DNA of 64,000 nt from Rhodobacteraceae bacterium HTCC2150 (GTDB taxonomy: Bacteria; Pseudomonadota; Alphaproteobacteria; Rhodobacterales; Rhodobacteraceae): positions 496,001-560,000 of the forward strand of contig AAXZ01000001.1 of assembly GCA_000169395.1 (NCBI GenBank). Direction: 5' to 3'. Below are positions 37,067-46,945 of the stretch, piece after piece. Made by a program: the position numbers and the translations under genes. The notes under the pieces are model-generated. The model made no database searches, had not been told where the DNA came from, and saw only the letters and a list, made by a program, of their open reading frames with translations. The first letter of the stretch is position 1. Every line of letters begins with the position of its first letter.

Positions 37067-37855
37067 TTAAATCAAGCGCGGCGGTTTATCAGGGTCACTT
37101 CCAGGTGCTTTGATTTCCTGTGCTTCTGGATCAATGGGCAAAGGCAAGTCAAACTTTAGCCCGTGTCGCGCCATAGGCGCGGTTAATGGATCTGTTGCGC
37201 GGAAAAAGGAAACGTCAAGAACACCTGCTTCTATCCCTGAAAAGGTAAGTGCTTCGGCCACCGCTTGGCTAAGACTGCTTTCCGCACCCGGCACCGTTTC
37301 TAAAAACGCGAGCATATGCCCAGCAATACCGCCTTCATATCGCACACCTACCAGATATGCTGCGCGGGCAAGACCTGCAGCAAGGGCCAGTTTGCTGTCC
37401 AATGCCGTTATCAATGCTTCTGGCAATCCAGCGGGGGGTAATATTTCCTCTACACGCTTTGCCATTTCTTCGGGTGCTTTCGCGCTTGTGTCAGCCAGCC
37501 AAGAAATTGCATCAGTTGGCAAAAGGATAGAAGAAGGGGCCACACCAAGATTTAGCCCTAGACCAATTTCTTGATCCTTTAGCATGCTGGCAAGCGCTCG
37601 ACCTGACAGGCCCACATACGGCGCCGCTGAACCCACAAATTCCAACAACCGAGCCTCACGATCAAATGCCAGAACGAAGTTTTGCCCTTCTACTGGAAAT
37701 ACCTGCGGAGAAAGACTTTCGTCGGTGGCCTCTTTATCAAGCAACAAAAACAGTTCAGATTCAGCGATGCGCTCGAAAAAGCGCAAGCGAGCACCATCGG
37801 ATTCATCTGCCTGCATTGCGTTGTGGGCTGCATCAAGGGTTGTGATTTCGGACAT
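37067..37855 (-). CDS. SseB-like protein
   Basis: 262 residues, cytoplasmic. The N-terminal half fits the SseB N-terminal domain (ERIAESELFLLLDKEA, FPVEGQNFVLAFDREARL); the C-terminal half fits the family's second domain, with FRATDPL near the end. Members are widespread in Rhodobacteraceae without a firm function; SseB in enterics was linked to serine sensitivity, and some are annotated with type III secretion by name only. Stands alone between convergent and divergent genes. Confidence 0.7.
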   Translation of the reverse strand: MSEITTLDAAHNAMQADESDGARLRFFERIAESELFLLLDKEATDESLSPQVFPVEGQNFVLAFDREARLLEFVGSAAPYVGLSGRALASMLKDQEIGLGLNLGVAPSSILLPTDAISWLADTSAKAPEEMAKRVEEILPPAGLPEALITALDSKLALAAGLARAAYLVGVRYEGGIAGHMLAFLETVPGAESSLSQAVAEALTFSGIEAGVLDVSFFRATDPLTAPMARHGLKFDLPLPIDPEAQEIKAPGSDPDKPPRLI

Positions 37856-37933
37856 TGGGCACCTTTAGAATTCTTGCCAGTGGCATAACGTTTGTGGCAG
37901 GTTTTGGAAAGTCGACAAAGGGAATGGTTTGTA

Positions 37934-38509
37934 ATGGATGATCTAGTTTCAGAAATGCAGGCTTGCATGATTTGTCATGATCTACCCTTGGGACCAAAAC
38001 CAATATTCAAGATCAATTCAAAGGCGAAGATACTTATCGCAGGGCAAGCACCGGGTCGTATCACCCATGCCAAGGGTGTTCCTTTTGATGATCCTTCGGG
38101 TGACCGGCTTCGGGATTGGTTGGGTGTGGATCGCGATACATTTTATAATGACCCAGCCATTGCAATTTTGCCCATGGGCCTTTGCTTTCCTGGCACTGGT
38201 AAAGGGGGCGATCTACCGCCTAGGCCGGAATGTGCAATAGCTTGGCGTGGACGTGCATTGGCCAAGATGCCTCGGCTTGAATTGACACTGATCATTGGGC
38301 GGTACGCAATTGATTGGCATCTACCGGAAATGGCGAAATTGACCGTCACAAAAGCGGTTGAAATGGGGAAGAATGACAATCAAATGATCCTACCTCACCC
38401 GAGTCCACGCAATAATCGTTGGTTGAAACAAAACCCTTGGTTTGAAGTGGATGTTTTACCAGATCTTCGCGCCAGAATAGAAAGGTTGAGAAACCAAAGC
38501 TGCACCTAA
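37934..38509 (+). CDS. Uracil-DNA glycosylase superfamily protein
   Basis: 191 residues with the UDG-fold motifs: motif A region GQAPGRITHAKGVPFDDPSGDRL and motif B HPSPRN near the C terminus. It starts with a short Cys-containing segment (ACMICHDLP) but lacks the full four-Cys Fe-S set of family 4/5 enzymes. This small UDG-like group is common in Proteobacteria and is often given only as 'uracil-DNA glycosylase family'; activity on DNA is not certain. ATG at 37934 chosen with GGGA upstream; an earlier in-frame start at 37892 would add 14 unconserved residues. Confidence 0.8.
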   Translation: MDDLVSEMQACMICHDLPLGPKPIFKINSKAKILIAGQAPGRITHAKGVPFDDPSGDRLRDWLGVDRDTFYNDPAIAILPMGLCFPGTGKGGDLPPRPECAIAWRGRALAKMPRLELTLIIGRYAIDWHLPEMAKLTVTKAVEMGKNDNQMILPHPSPRNNRWLKQNPWFEVDVLPDLRARIERLRNQSCT

Positions 38510-38609
38510 GCAGCAGGTGAATTTTCTATTCATTCAACCCATCCCCCATTGCCAGTTTGAAAAGCTGTGCCTAGGCTGCCGGAAATTGTCTTTTTGAGGA
38601 TCACTGCCA

Positions 38610-39791
38610 ATGGCGCCGTCAAATCTGCCTTTTACACTTGCTGAATATCAAGCCCGAATTGCTAAAACGCGGCAAGCAATGAATGTCGCTGGACTAGATG
38701 CGATATTTGTCACCGACCCATCCAATATGGCGTGGTTAACAGGATATGATGGGTGGTCATTTTATGTACATCAGGGTGTGTTACTGACCCTTGATGGGGA
38801 CCCAATGTGGTGGGGTCGCGGCATGGATGCCAATGGTGCCAAACGCACGGTGTTCATGGGGCATGACGATATTTTGGGTTATGATGACACATACGTCCAA
38901 AACCCTGAAAAACACCCGATGGAGGATTTGTCTAAACATATTCGCGCGCGTGGGTTGGACACGGGCCGCATCGGTATCGAGCTTGATAACTACTATTTTT
39001 CTGCGGCGGCCTATCTTTCCCTGACAAAGGAATTGCCAAGTGCGAAGTTCCAGGATGCGGCAGGGTTGGTGAATTGGCAGAGGGCCATAAAATCGGACAC
39101 CGAAATCACCTACATGCGTCGTGCAGCACGGATTGTGGAACACATGCATCAAGTCGTGCTGGAAAAGGCCGAAGTTGGCATGCGCAAGAATGATTTGGTC
39201 GCGGAGATCTATCACGCAGGCATTATGGGTGTTGATGGTCATTGGGGAGATTATCCCGCAATGGTTCCAATGGCACCAAGTGGTGAGGACGCAACGGCGC
39301 CACACTTAACATGGGACGACAGCCTACTCAAAAAAGGCGAAAGCACGTTTTTTGAGATCGCAGGATGTTACCGTCGTTATCAATGCCCACAATCGCGGAC
39401 GTTGTTTTTTGGAAAACCGCCGCAAAAATTTCTTGATGCTGAAAAAGCGGTGCTTGAGGCGGTTGTTGCGGGTCTTGAACAAGCTAAGCCAGGCAATCGC
39501 TGTGAAGACATTGCCAATGCATTTAACAGTACGTTGAACAAGTTGGGTTTTGAAAAGGACAGCCGTTGTGGGTACGCTATTGGTCTGTCTTATCCGCCTG
39601 ATTGGGGGGAAAGAACGATGTCATTTCGTAAGGATGACATGTCCGAATTAAAACCGGGCATGACGTTCCACTTCATGCCTGCTCTTTGGTTGGATGATGG
39701 CGGTTTAGAAATTACAGAGCCTGTGGTGATTACGGAAACTGGCGTTGATTGCCTTTGCAACACGCCGCGTGAATTATTCATTAAGGATTAG
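38610..39791 (+). CDS. doeA: Ectoine hydrolase
   Basis: M24 (creatinase/aminopeptidase-fold) protein of 393 residues. Its N-terminal creatinase domain (TDPSNMAWLTGYDGWSFYVH) and C-terminal pita-bread fold match DoeA/EutD, which opens the ectoine ring to N-acetyl-diaminobutyrate. In the metal-site regions the usual peptidase His/Asp ligands are replaced (EIAGCYRRYQCPQSR), as expected for a non-peptidase. First of doeA-doeB-doeD; the order supports the call strongly. Confidence 0.9.
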   Translation: MAPSNLPFTLAEYQARIAKTRQAMNVAGLDAIFVTDPSNMAWLTGYDGWSFYVHQGVLLTLDGDPMWWGRGMDANGAKRTVFMGHDDILGYDDTYVQNPEKHPMEDLSKHIRARGLDTGRIGIELDNYYFSAAAYLSLTKELPSAKFQDAAGLVNWQRAIKSDTEITYMRRAARIVEHMHQVVLEKAEVGMRKNDLVAEIYHAGIMGVDGHWGDYPAMVPMAPSGEDATAPHLTWDDSLLKKGESTFFEIAGCYRRYQCPQSRTLFFGKPPQKFLDAEKAVLEAVVAGLEQAKPGNRCEDIANAFNSTLNKLGFEKDSRCGYAIGLSYPPDWGERTMSFRKDDMSELKPGMTFHFMPALWLDDGGLEITEPVVITETGVDCLCNTPRELFIKD

Positions 39792-39795
39792 GGCA

Positions 39796-40785
39796 ATGGC
39801 AAAAAATCCAATTTCACCAACAATCCCATTGGATCAGGATGGTGTGTACCATGGGCACCTGAAACTGCCTTACAGTCGCGACGATAGTGCATGGGGTTCC
39901 ATTATGATCCCTATAACAGTTGTGCAAAATGGTGAGGGACCGACGGCGTTGATCACTGGTGGAAATCATGGTGACGAATACGAAGGACCAATTGCGATTT
40001 TAGACATGGCCGCAACCTTACAGGCAACCGAGATTAAAGGTCGCGTGATACTTGTGCCTTACCTAAATTATCCGGCTTTTTTGGCAGGCAAACGAACATC
40101 GCCAATTGACGGCGCGAACATGAACAGAATTTTCCCTGGTCAAGCAGATGGAACCCCTAGTCAAAAAGTGGCGGACTACTTCCAGAATACTCTGTTGCCG
40201 ATAGCCGATATCGTTTTGGATTTTCATTCAGGCGGTCGAACGCTTGATTTTCTGCCATTTGCAGCCAGTCATGTGTTGGATGACAAGTCGTTAGAGGCGA
40301 AATGCGTGGCTGCGCGGGATGCGTTCAATGCGCCGTTTTCTGTCGCGATGCGTGAAATTGATGCGGTGGGCATGTATGACACCGCAGCCGAAGATATGGG
40401 TAAAGTTTTCATCTCGACGGAACTAGGAGGTGGCGGGACGGCCACACCACAGACAATTGCCATTGCCAAAAAAGGCCTGCGAAATGCGTTAATTCATGCA
40501 GGGATTTTGGATGAACAATTAAGCATGGCGAAAACGCGTTACCTAAGCCAACCTTCGGACGATTGTTTTCATTTTATCGCTGATGGGGGCATGGTGGAAT
40601 TTTGCGCCGCACTGGGTGACCATCTGGCAAAAGGTGACGTGATCGCACGGGTATGGCCAACAGGTCATACGGGGAGGACATCGCAAGAAGTGATTGCGAA
40701 AATGGATGGCCTATTGACGGCGCGACATCATCCAGGCCTTGTGCAATCGGGTGATTGTGTGGCCGTTTTGGCCGTTGAAGAATAA
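39796..40785 (+). CDS. doeB: N-alpha-acetyl-L-2,4-diaminobutyrate deacetylase
   Basis: Zinc-dependent deacylase of the succinylglutamate desuccinylase/aspartoacylase family, 329 residues. Zinc ligands in GGNHGDEYEG (His, Glu) and LDFHSGG (His) are visible. DoeB releases acetate from the product of DoeA to give 2,4-diaminobutyrate. It starts 4 bp after doeA and is followed by the aminotransferase after 22 bp. The start at 39796 (MAKNP) avoids a 51-bp overlap with doeA. Confidence 0.9.
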   Translation: MAKNPISPTIPLDQDGVYHGHLKLPYSRDDSAWGSIMIPITVVQNGEGPTALITGGNHGDEYEGPIAILDMAATLQATEIKGRVILVPYLNYPAFLAGKRTSPIDGANMNRIFPGQADGTPSQKVADYFQNTLLPIADIVLDFHSGGRTLDFLPFAASHVLDDKSLEAKCVAARDAFNAPFSVAMREIDAVGMYDTAAEDMGKVFISTELGGGGTATPQTIAIAKKGLRNALIHAGILDEQLSMAKTRYLSQPSDDCFHFIADGGMVEFCAALGDHLAKGDVIARVWPTGHTGRTSQEVIAKMDGLLTARHHPGLVQSGDCVAVLAVEE

Positions 40786-40807
40786 CAAAAGAAAGACTGG
40801 AAAAATC

Positions 40808-42181
40808 ATGCTGCGAAACGATCAACTGGCCGAATGGGACCGTGAAAACTTCTTTCACGCGTCAACGCACCTTGCGGCGCATGCACGCGGTGATACGCCA
40901 ACACGTATCATCACAGGTGGTGAAGGTGTGTATATTCAGGATCGGGACGGCGCCAAGATATTGGATGGTTTCGCCGGTCTTTACTGTGTAAATGTTGGTT
41001 ACGGACGGCGTGAAATAACCGATGCAATTGCGGCGCAAGTGTCTGAATTGTCGTATTATCATGCCTATGCGGGTCACGGTACTGAGGCGTCCGTTACGCT
41101 GGCCAAAATGGTGTTGGACAGGGCACCAGATAACATGTCCAAAGTTTACTTTGGCCTGGGTGGTTCTGACGCCAATGAAACTAACATCAAGTTAATCTGG
41201 TATTACAACAACATCTTGGGGCGGCCAGAAAAGAAGAAGATTATTTCGAGGTGGCGTGGTTATCACGGCTCTGGCCTGATGACGGGTTCATTGACGGGTT
41301 TGGGATTGTTTCATGCCAAGTTTGATTTGCCGATGGACGGCGTGCTTCACACCGAGGCGCCGCATTATTTGCATCGTGCCGATCGCAATCAAACCGAAGA
41401 ACAATTTTCCGCCTATTGCGCAGCCAAGCTTGAGGAAATGATCTTGGCCGAAGGGCCCGATACTATCGCGGCATTCATTGGCGAACCTATTTTGGGCACG
41501 GGTGGAATTGTTCCGCCTCCAAAAGGGTATTGGGCTGCGATACAGGCCGTTCTGCGAAAGTATGACATTTTATTGGTTGTGGATGAAGTGGTCACTGGCT
41601 TCGGTCGTCTTGGCACAATGTTTGGCAGCGAACACTACGGGCTTAAGGCTGATCTAATCACCATCGCCAAGGGTCTGACATCAGCCTACGCGCCATTGTC
41701 TGGGTCGATTGTATCCAAGAAAATGTGGGCAGTGCTTGAAAAAGGTACCGATGAAAACGGGGCGTTTGGCCATGGCTGGACCTATTCCGCACACCCGATT
41801 GGGGCCGCGGCAGGTGTTGCCAATTTGAAATTGATCGATGATTTGGGATTGATTGCGAATGCTTCTGAAACGGGCGCTTATCTAAAATCAGCCTTGCAAG
41901 CGGCGCTGGGTGATCATCCAAATGTTGCCGAAATCCGCGGCGAGGGCATGTTGGCGGCTGTGGAGTTTTGCGCCGATCGTGATGATCTGAAGCAGTTTGA
42001 TACAAGTGCTACAATTGGGCCGCGTTTGGCGGCAGAATTGTTAACGCGCGGTGTGATTGGGCGGGCAATGCCACAAAGCGACACCATAGGGTTTGCACCA
42101 CCTTTGTGTATTACACGCGCCGAAGTGGATCAGATAGTCGCCGCAATGAAAGGTGCTGTTGACGCGGTTCTACCGGCCTAA
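40808..42181 (+). CDS. doeD: Diaminobutyrate aminotransferase (class III, DoeD-like)
   Basis: 457-residue PLP enzyme of the class III (omega) aminotransferases: GGSDANET in the small-domain loop, VVDEVVTGFGRLG for the PLP Asp, and TIAKGLTSAYAPL for the Schiff-base Lys. In this cluster it would convert 2,4-diaminobutyrate to aspartate semialdehyde. The next enzyme, DoeC, the transporter and the regulator are not in the window. Its stop interlocks with that of the convergent Hint gene. Function rests on context. Confidence 0.82.
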   Translation: MLRNDQLAEWDRENFFHASTHLAAHARGDTPTRIITGGEGVYIQDRDGAKILDGFAGLYCVNVGYGRREITDAIAAQVSELSYYHAYAGHGTEASVTLAKMVLDRAPDNMSKVYFGLGGSDANETNIKLIWYYNNILGRPEKKKIISRWRGYHGSGLMTGSLTGLGLFHAKFDLPMDGVLHTEAPHYLHRADRNQTEEQFSAYCAAKLEEMILAEGPDTIAAFIGEPILGTGGIVPPPKGYWAAIQAVLRKYDILLVVDEVVTGFGRLGTMFGSEHYGLKADLITIAKGLTSAYAPLSGSIVSKKMWAVLEKGTDENGAFGHGWTYSAHPIGAAAGVANLKLIDDLGLIANASETGAYLKSALQAALGDHPNVAEIRGEGMLAAVEFCADRDDLKQFDTSATIGPRLAAELLTRGVIGRAMPQSDTIGFAPPLCITRAEVDQIVAAMKGAVDAVLPA

Positions 42182-43125
42182 CCGGTTTCGCACAGCGGCA
42201 TTTCATCGTGTTCCTGCAACGTGTTCTTTAACGTCTGAACCTGTTTGTTCTGTTTCACAAACAAACGGGCAGGTTCGGGTGTTGCAGTGCCATTCACAAT
42301 TTCGGGAAACAATTCCAACAACTCGGCGCGGGCATCACGCGCAAGACCCTTGATCGCCTCGTTGCCAATGAACATACTTTCGGTAGGCGCGCCATTGCTG
42401 AAGATGACATGATGATCCTTAAGCAAAATATGGCAATAAGTTACATGATCTTGAAAATCACAAATCGAGATTCCGGGAAGACCCGCCAATTTGAACGCAG
42501 GTACTAAAACCTGTGTTTCGCCGAACAGATCCTTCGCAATTGGCGAGTCGATTAACACCCGGTGTTGCGGAGAAACGCGTAATTCAACGCGGGGCAGGCC
42601 ATTGCCTAAGGCCCCATCCTTTATGCGAACGGGCCGCAGTTTAGGTTTTTTTGATAGTCCAGCATTGTCTAAATGCTTCGTTCCCACCCATTGAATTGGC
42701 TGAAACCCAGCATCCATGGTGCGTACCATGTCGCCCGCTGACAAGTTTTCGACCAACACTTGGCCCCTGTTAGTTTCAATCATCGTGCCTGCAGAAAAAC
42801 ATGGCACGCCGGAAATCGTAATTGTCACAACTTGGCTGTCGCTTTGCCCGTTTGAATCCAGCATGAAGACGGTAAACATATCCTCTAGTGAATCCCCAAA
42901 ACCCAAGTCGTTTACAATTGAATTTGCATCGTCCAGATCGTAAGTCCAAGTGCCCGTCGTGGGATCGATGGTCGCCGTACCATAGCTAGCGCCACTGGTG
43001 ATCGAAAATGTATCATCCGTATTGCCAGCAAGAAAACCAACGTCATCCAAATCGCCTGTAATGATAATACCGCTGTCCTCGGTAACCGCGCCGGTAATGT
43101 CACCGTCAATGCTAGGAACACCCAT
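42178..43125 (-). CDS. VCBS-repeat / Hint domain protein
   Basis: 315 residues. One VCBS/cadherin-like repeat (about 1-105, with ATIDPTTGTWTYDLDD) is joined to a Hint domain of the hedgehog/intein type starting at Cys109 (PCFSAGTMIET), with the expected downstream block HRVLIDS. Such Hint_2 proteins are common in roseobacters, often in large type I-secreted proteins. Here no signal peptide and no RTX calcium repeats are seen. It lies directly downstream of an RTX acyltransferase-like gene (2-bp gap). Whether it self-processes is unknown. Confidence 0.85.
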   Translation of the reverse strand: MGVPSIDGDITGAVTEDSGIIITGDLDDVGFLAGNTDDTFSITSGASYGTATIDPTTGTWTYDLDDANSIVNDLGFGDSLEDMFTVFMLDSNGQSDSQVVTITISGVPCFSAGTMIETNRGQVLVENLSAGDMVRTMDAGFQPIQWVGTKHLDNAGLSKKPKLRPVRIKDGALGNGLPRVELRVSPQHRVLIDSPIAKDLFGETQVLVPAFKLAGLPGISICDFQDHVTYCHILLKDHHVIFSNGAPTESMFIGNEAIKGLARDARAELLELFPEIVNGTATPEPARLFVKQNKQVQTLKNTLQEHDEMPLCETG

Positions 43126-43127
43126 TC

Positions 43128-43721
43128 TTAGTTCCCTTTAAGCAAGTTACTAAACTGCCCCATGCCATAGGATTTCACTAAAATGTGCCCACCTTCAAAC
43201 GGGCGCCACCATTCCACAACGCGCGCTCTTGTTCCTTTTTTGTTGTGCCAAAGGGTGCGCAATCTGTTGATGTCGTTGTTGCGGGTCATTTGGGGGATCA
43301 TCTGGTCGATATGGCCAAAAGGCGCGACGAAATCGATCAACCAAGTAGAACGCCCGGAATTCCATTGAAAAGGGTTCAACGGCTGATGGTCGATTGCAAA
43401 TTGTCTTTCGGCTTCTTTGTCTAAGCCGGCCCATGTAATGAATGCGCGCGGACAACCGTTGGATCGGAAAATCTTGTATTGCCCCAGACGAAGAGGTGAC
43501 TCTAACTGGTTGGTGATCTGGGCAAGACTTCGATCGCGATTGAATTTTGAAAGGGAAGCCAGAAAATACATCGCCCCGAAATCGGCCATTATGTTTGGGG
43601 GAAAGTCGAACCAATCATTTGGAAAACGTGTCTTATTTTTTGATGGCTCAAAGCCAGCGTCTCGCAATACATCGAAATGCTGCATTGTCGCTTTGACAAA
43701 GTCTTTCTCTGAACTACTCAT
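43128..43721 (-). CDS. RTX toxin-activating lysine-acyltransferase-like protein
   Basis: 197 residues matching the HlyC family: LRLGQYKIFRSNGCPRAFITWAGLD in the middle and WLIDFVAPFG, whose Asp130 corresponds to the catalytic Asp. Where HlyC-type enzymes have SPxHR with the catalytic His, this protein reads SKFNR, putting Asn61 at that place by my hand alignment. HlyC enzymes fatty-acylate protoxins in the cytoplasm before type I export; no RTX toxin gene is in the window. The neighbouring Hint protein is the likely partner. Loss of activity or an altered reaction is possible. Confidence 0.78.
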   Translation of the reverse strand: MSSSEKDFVKATMQHFDVLRDAGFEPSKNKTRFPNDWFDFPPNIMADFGAMYFLASLSKFNRDRSLAQITNQLESPLRLGQYKIFRSNGCPRAFITWAGLDKEAERQFAIDHQPLNPFQWNSGRSTWLIDFVAPFGHIDQMIPQMTRNNDINRLRTLWHNKKGTRARVVEWWRPFEGGHILVKSYGMGQFSNLLKGN

Positions 43722-44098
43722 TCATTTTGCCTTTAAAAGTGCAAAATGGCGGGAAATTTTTTTACTCGTAACTAACCATCAAACGAAAAATGCCTGATTT
43801 ACTATGCCTACTGCCCGCCTATTTTTTGACGTTTTTTCCAATATTCCATGTTTTTAAAGGGAATGCACGCCAAAGATGCAAAATAGATCGCATTTTGAAA
43901 ATGAGGCGTTGCCCTTGGGTAACGTTATAGGTGGGACGTTCGATAACGTGCTGTAATACTGATGGCATTGCTGCAATTGAATTTTGGTAAAGGGCGAACT
44001 GGGATGGCGCAGCCCAGAATTATTGGTATCATGCCAAAAAATACGCAGAATTTTCCGCCTAGGCACCTATGCGTGAAATGAAATCTAAGGAAAAACCC
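43722..44098. other. Intergenic region between acyltransferase-like gene and gcdH
   Basis: About 377 bp upstream of two divergent genes. No supported coding sequence, RNA or terminator is seen; short frames lack ribosome binding sites. It should hold promoters for both sides, which I cannot place. Confidence 0.5.
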
Positions 44099-45313
44099 AT
44101 GGCCCAATCCCTTTCCCCCCAAAGCCAACCTTCGCTTGGTTCTTTTGACTGGCAAGACCCTTTCCGTTTTGACGCGCAGCTGACCGAAGACGAGCGTATG
44201 TTGCGGGATGGAGCACGTAGTTTTGCGCAAGAAAAGCTGCAACCTCGGATTACAGACGCCTATATGAACGAAGAGGCGGACGCGGGCATTTTCCGCGAAA
44301 TGGGTGACATGGGATTGCTGGGTATTACGGTTCCTGAACAATACGGCGGCATCGGTGCTGGATATGTGGCTTACGGATTGGTGGCCCAAGAGGTCGAGCG
44401 CGTAGACAGTGGATATCGGTCCATGATGTCGGTGCAAAGTTCGCTCGTTATGTATCCGATCTATGCTTATGGTTCCGAAGAACAACGGATGAAATATCTA
44501 ACTAAACTGGCCAGCGGTGAATACATTGGGTGTTTTGGTTTGACCGAACCTGATGCTGGTTCTGATCCGGGTGGCATGAAAACCGTCGCGAAAAAAACCG
44601 CCAACGGGTATGTTTTAAACGGCAGCAAAATGTGGATTTCAAACGCGCCAATTGCGGATGTCTTTGTCGTTTGGGCAAAATCCGAAGAACACGGCGGAAA
44701 AATCCGTGGGTTTATCTTGGACAAAGGCATGACTGGCCTATCCGCGCCAAAAATTGGCAACAAACTTTCGTTGCGTGCATCAATTACCGGCGAAATCGTC
44801 ATGGATGGTGTTGAGGTGGGCGAAGACGCCTTGCTGCCAAATGTCGAAGGTTTGAAAGGCCCATTTGGGTGTTTGAACCGTGCGCGTTATGGCATTAGTT
44901 GGGGCGTTATGGGCGCGGCTGAATTTTGTTGGCATTCTGCCCGCCAATATGGTTTGGATCGCAAACAATTTGGTAAACCATTGGCTGGTATGCAGCTTTA
45001 CCAGAAGAAACTAGCCGATATGCAAACCGAAATTTCATTGGGACTGCAGGCCAGCTTGCGGGTGGGACGTTTGATGGATGAAGGCAATGCAGCCCCTGAA
45101 ATGATCTCGATCATCAAACGCAACAACTGTGGCAAGGCGCTGGATATTGCGCGGATGTCTCGTGATATGCATGGCGGCAACGGGATTTCGGCGGAATTCC
45201 AAATCATGCGTCATATGTGCAATCTGGAAACGGTGAACACTTATGAAGGTGCGCATGATGTGCATGCCTTGATCCTTGGTCGTGCGCAAACCGGCATTCA
45301 GGCGTTCTTTTAG
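44099..45313 (+). CDS. gcdH: Glutaryl-CoA dehydrogenase-like acyl-CoA dehydrogenase
   Basis: FAD enzyme of 404 residues that oxidises and decarboxylates glutaryl-CoA to crotonyl-CoA in lysine/tryptophan breakdown. Acyl-CoA dehydrogenase signatures are intact ([15 protein letters not shown], and [12 protein letters not shown] near the C terminus) and the catalytic Glu is in TYEGAHDV. The block [15 protein letters not shown] near 110 is typical of GcdH. AAGGA precedes ATG 44099. No gcdR or CoA-transferase partner is adjacent. Confidence 0.88.
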   Translation: MAQSLSPQSQPSLGSFDWQDPFRFDAQLTEDERMLRDGARSFAQEKLQPRITDAYMNEEADAGIFREMGDMGLLGITVPEQYGGIGAGYVAYGLVAQEVERVDSGYRSMMSVQSSLVMYPIYAYGSEEQRMKYLTKLASGEYIGCFGLTEPDAGSDPGGMKTVAKKTANGYVLNGSKMWISNAPIADVFVVWAKSEEHGGKIRGFILDKGMTGLSAPKIGNKLSLRASITGEIVMDGVEVGEDALLPNVEGLKGPFGCLNRARYGISWGVMGAAEFCWHSARQYGLDRKQFGKPLAGMQLYQKKLADMQTEISLGLQASLRVGRLMDEGNAAPEMISIIKRNNCGKALDIARMSRDMHGGNGISAEFQIMRHMCNLETVNTYEGAHDVHALILGRAQTGIQAFF

Positions 45314-45316
45314 ACC

Positions 45317-46945
45317 CTAAGTATCAAACGCAAATAAAGGCCGTTCGGGCGGTAAAGGTGGATTGTTTACAATCATATCTGCCGCCCGCGCCGCTATCAT
45401 TTGTGTTGGGGCGTTTAGGTTGCCGCTGACAATCTTTGGCATAACGGACGCATCAACAATTCGCAGCCCTTTTATGCCGTGAACACGCAATTCTGGATCC
45501 ACAACAGCGTTGGCATCCATACCCATTTTACAGGTACCGCATGGATGAAAGTCCGTCACCATCTGGGCGCTAATCCACGCACGGATATCATCATCAGTTT
45601 TAACGCTGGCGGATGGATCGATTTCCTGACCACGCAGACCATCATAAGGGGCTTGCGCCACCAATTCGCGCGCTTTTTTAACGCCCTCAATCATTTCCTG
45701 CATGTCACCCTCACCAGACATATAGTTAAACAGCATTGCTGGTTTTTCTGTGGGGTCTGCCGATTTCAATGTGATATTGCCGCGTGAATTGGGTCGCAGG
45801 GTATCAACGTGGATTAGGAACGCTTGAGTGACCGAAATCTTGTTGCCAGAATATTCAAAACCAATGGGGGCAAAATGATATTGAAGATTGCCATGAGGTA
45901 CAGTTTCATTACCGCGGACCACACCACCGGTTTCAAATATACTGGATGACGCCAAACCCTTGCGCGTAAAGACCCATTGCATACCTGTGGCCAGCTTTCG
46001 ATGCGGTTGATCGACCTTGTGAATTGGATAAGATTTCAGGCTTTCAAATTGCAAGATAACGCTTGGATGATCTTGTAAGTTTTGACCAACCCCCGGTAAA
46101 TTTTGGACGATTTCAATGCCGTGATTGCGCAAATGATCAGCGGGTCCAATGCCAGACAACATCAGCAATTGTGGTGAGTTTATTGCGCCACCCGACAATA
46201 TGATTTGATCGGCTTTGATATGTCGTTGGCCGCCTTTGTGGGAAAAATGTACGCCTGTAGCGCGGCCATTTTCGGTGACAATTCGATGAACCATTGCATG
46301 GGTAAGCAGGGTTACGTTGCCGCGCCTAAGCGCTGGGCGCAGGTGGGCGACAGCAGCGCTGCACCGACGACCATTTTTCTTGGTGGCATCCAGCCTTGAA
46401 ACACCTTCAGGGTTATAACCATTTGGATCATCTGTTTTGCCTTGGCCCGCCGCTACGCCTGCCTCAAGAAAGGCGTCAATCAACGGGTTGTCAAAATCCG
46501 AACGCGTCACACCCAGTGGGCCATTTGCACCACGATAATCATTGCCCCCAAGACTATAGTTCTCGCTGGATTTAAAATAGGGAAGACAATGTTCATAGGC
46601 CCACTGTTCCATGCCTTCACCCTTGGCCCAACCATCGTAATCCATCGGGTGGCCCCGCATATAAACCATAGAGTTGATGGATGATGACCCACCAACCACG
46701 CGGCCACGCGGCATGAAAACGGGCCTGTCGCCTATGAATTTCTCGTCCTCGGTATCGTAATTCCAGTTCAGTTTAGGATTGCGCCAAGCGCTGTAAACAC
46801 CAGCGGGAATATGGATCATCAGGTTGTGATCCATTGGGCCTGCCTCAAGGATCAAAATTGACTTTGATGTATCTGCCCCCAACTTGTTTGCTAAAACGCA
46901 ACCTGCGGATCCAGCACCGACAATGATATAGTCAAACTCGCTCAT
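45317..46945 (-). CDS. GMC-family FAD oxidoreductase (choline dehydrogenase-like)
   Basis: 542 residues. FAD-binding DYIIVGAGSAGCVLA at the N terminus, GMC signature 1 (GRVVGGSSSINSMVYMRG) and signature 2 (SGGAINSPQLLMLSGIG), and the catalytic His in DFHPCGTCKMG with Asn in SGNLNAPTQ. Length and motifs resemble choline dehydrogenase BetA, but no betB/betI is near, so the alcohol substrate is left open. It overlaps the upstream GltB-like gene by 4 bp and is translated with it. Confidence 0.85.
   Translation of the reverse strand: MSEFDYIIVGAGSAGCVLANKLGADTSKSILILEAGPMDHNLMIHIPAGVYSAWRNPKLNWNYDTEDEKFIGDRPVFMPRGRVVGGSSSINSMVYMRGHPMDYDGWAKGEGMEQWAYEHCLPYFKSSENYSLGGNDYRGANGPLGVTRSDFDNPLIDAFLEAGVAAGQGKTDDPNGYNPEGVSRLDATKKNGRRCSAAVAHLRPALRRGNVTLLTHAMVHRIVTENGRATGVHFSHKGGQRHIKADQIILSGGAINSPQLLMLSGIGPADHLRNHGIEIVQNLPGVGQNLQDHPSVILQFESLKSYPIHKVDQPHRKLATGMQWVFTRKGLASSSIFETGGVVRGNETVPHGNLQYHFAPIGFEYSGNKISVTQAFLIHVDTLRPNSRGNITLKSADPTEKPAMLFNYMSGEGDMQEMIEGVKKARELVAQAPYDGLRGQEIDPSASVKTDDDIRAWISAQMVTDFHPCGTCKMGMDANAVVDPELRVHGIKGLRIVDASVMPKIVSGNLNAPTQMIAARAADMIVNNPPLPPERPLFAFDT

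Noticed and set aside
43791-43931. 46-codon frame upstream of gcdH
   Set aside because: No Shine-Dalgarno sequence, odd composition, nothing recognisable.
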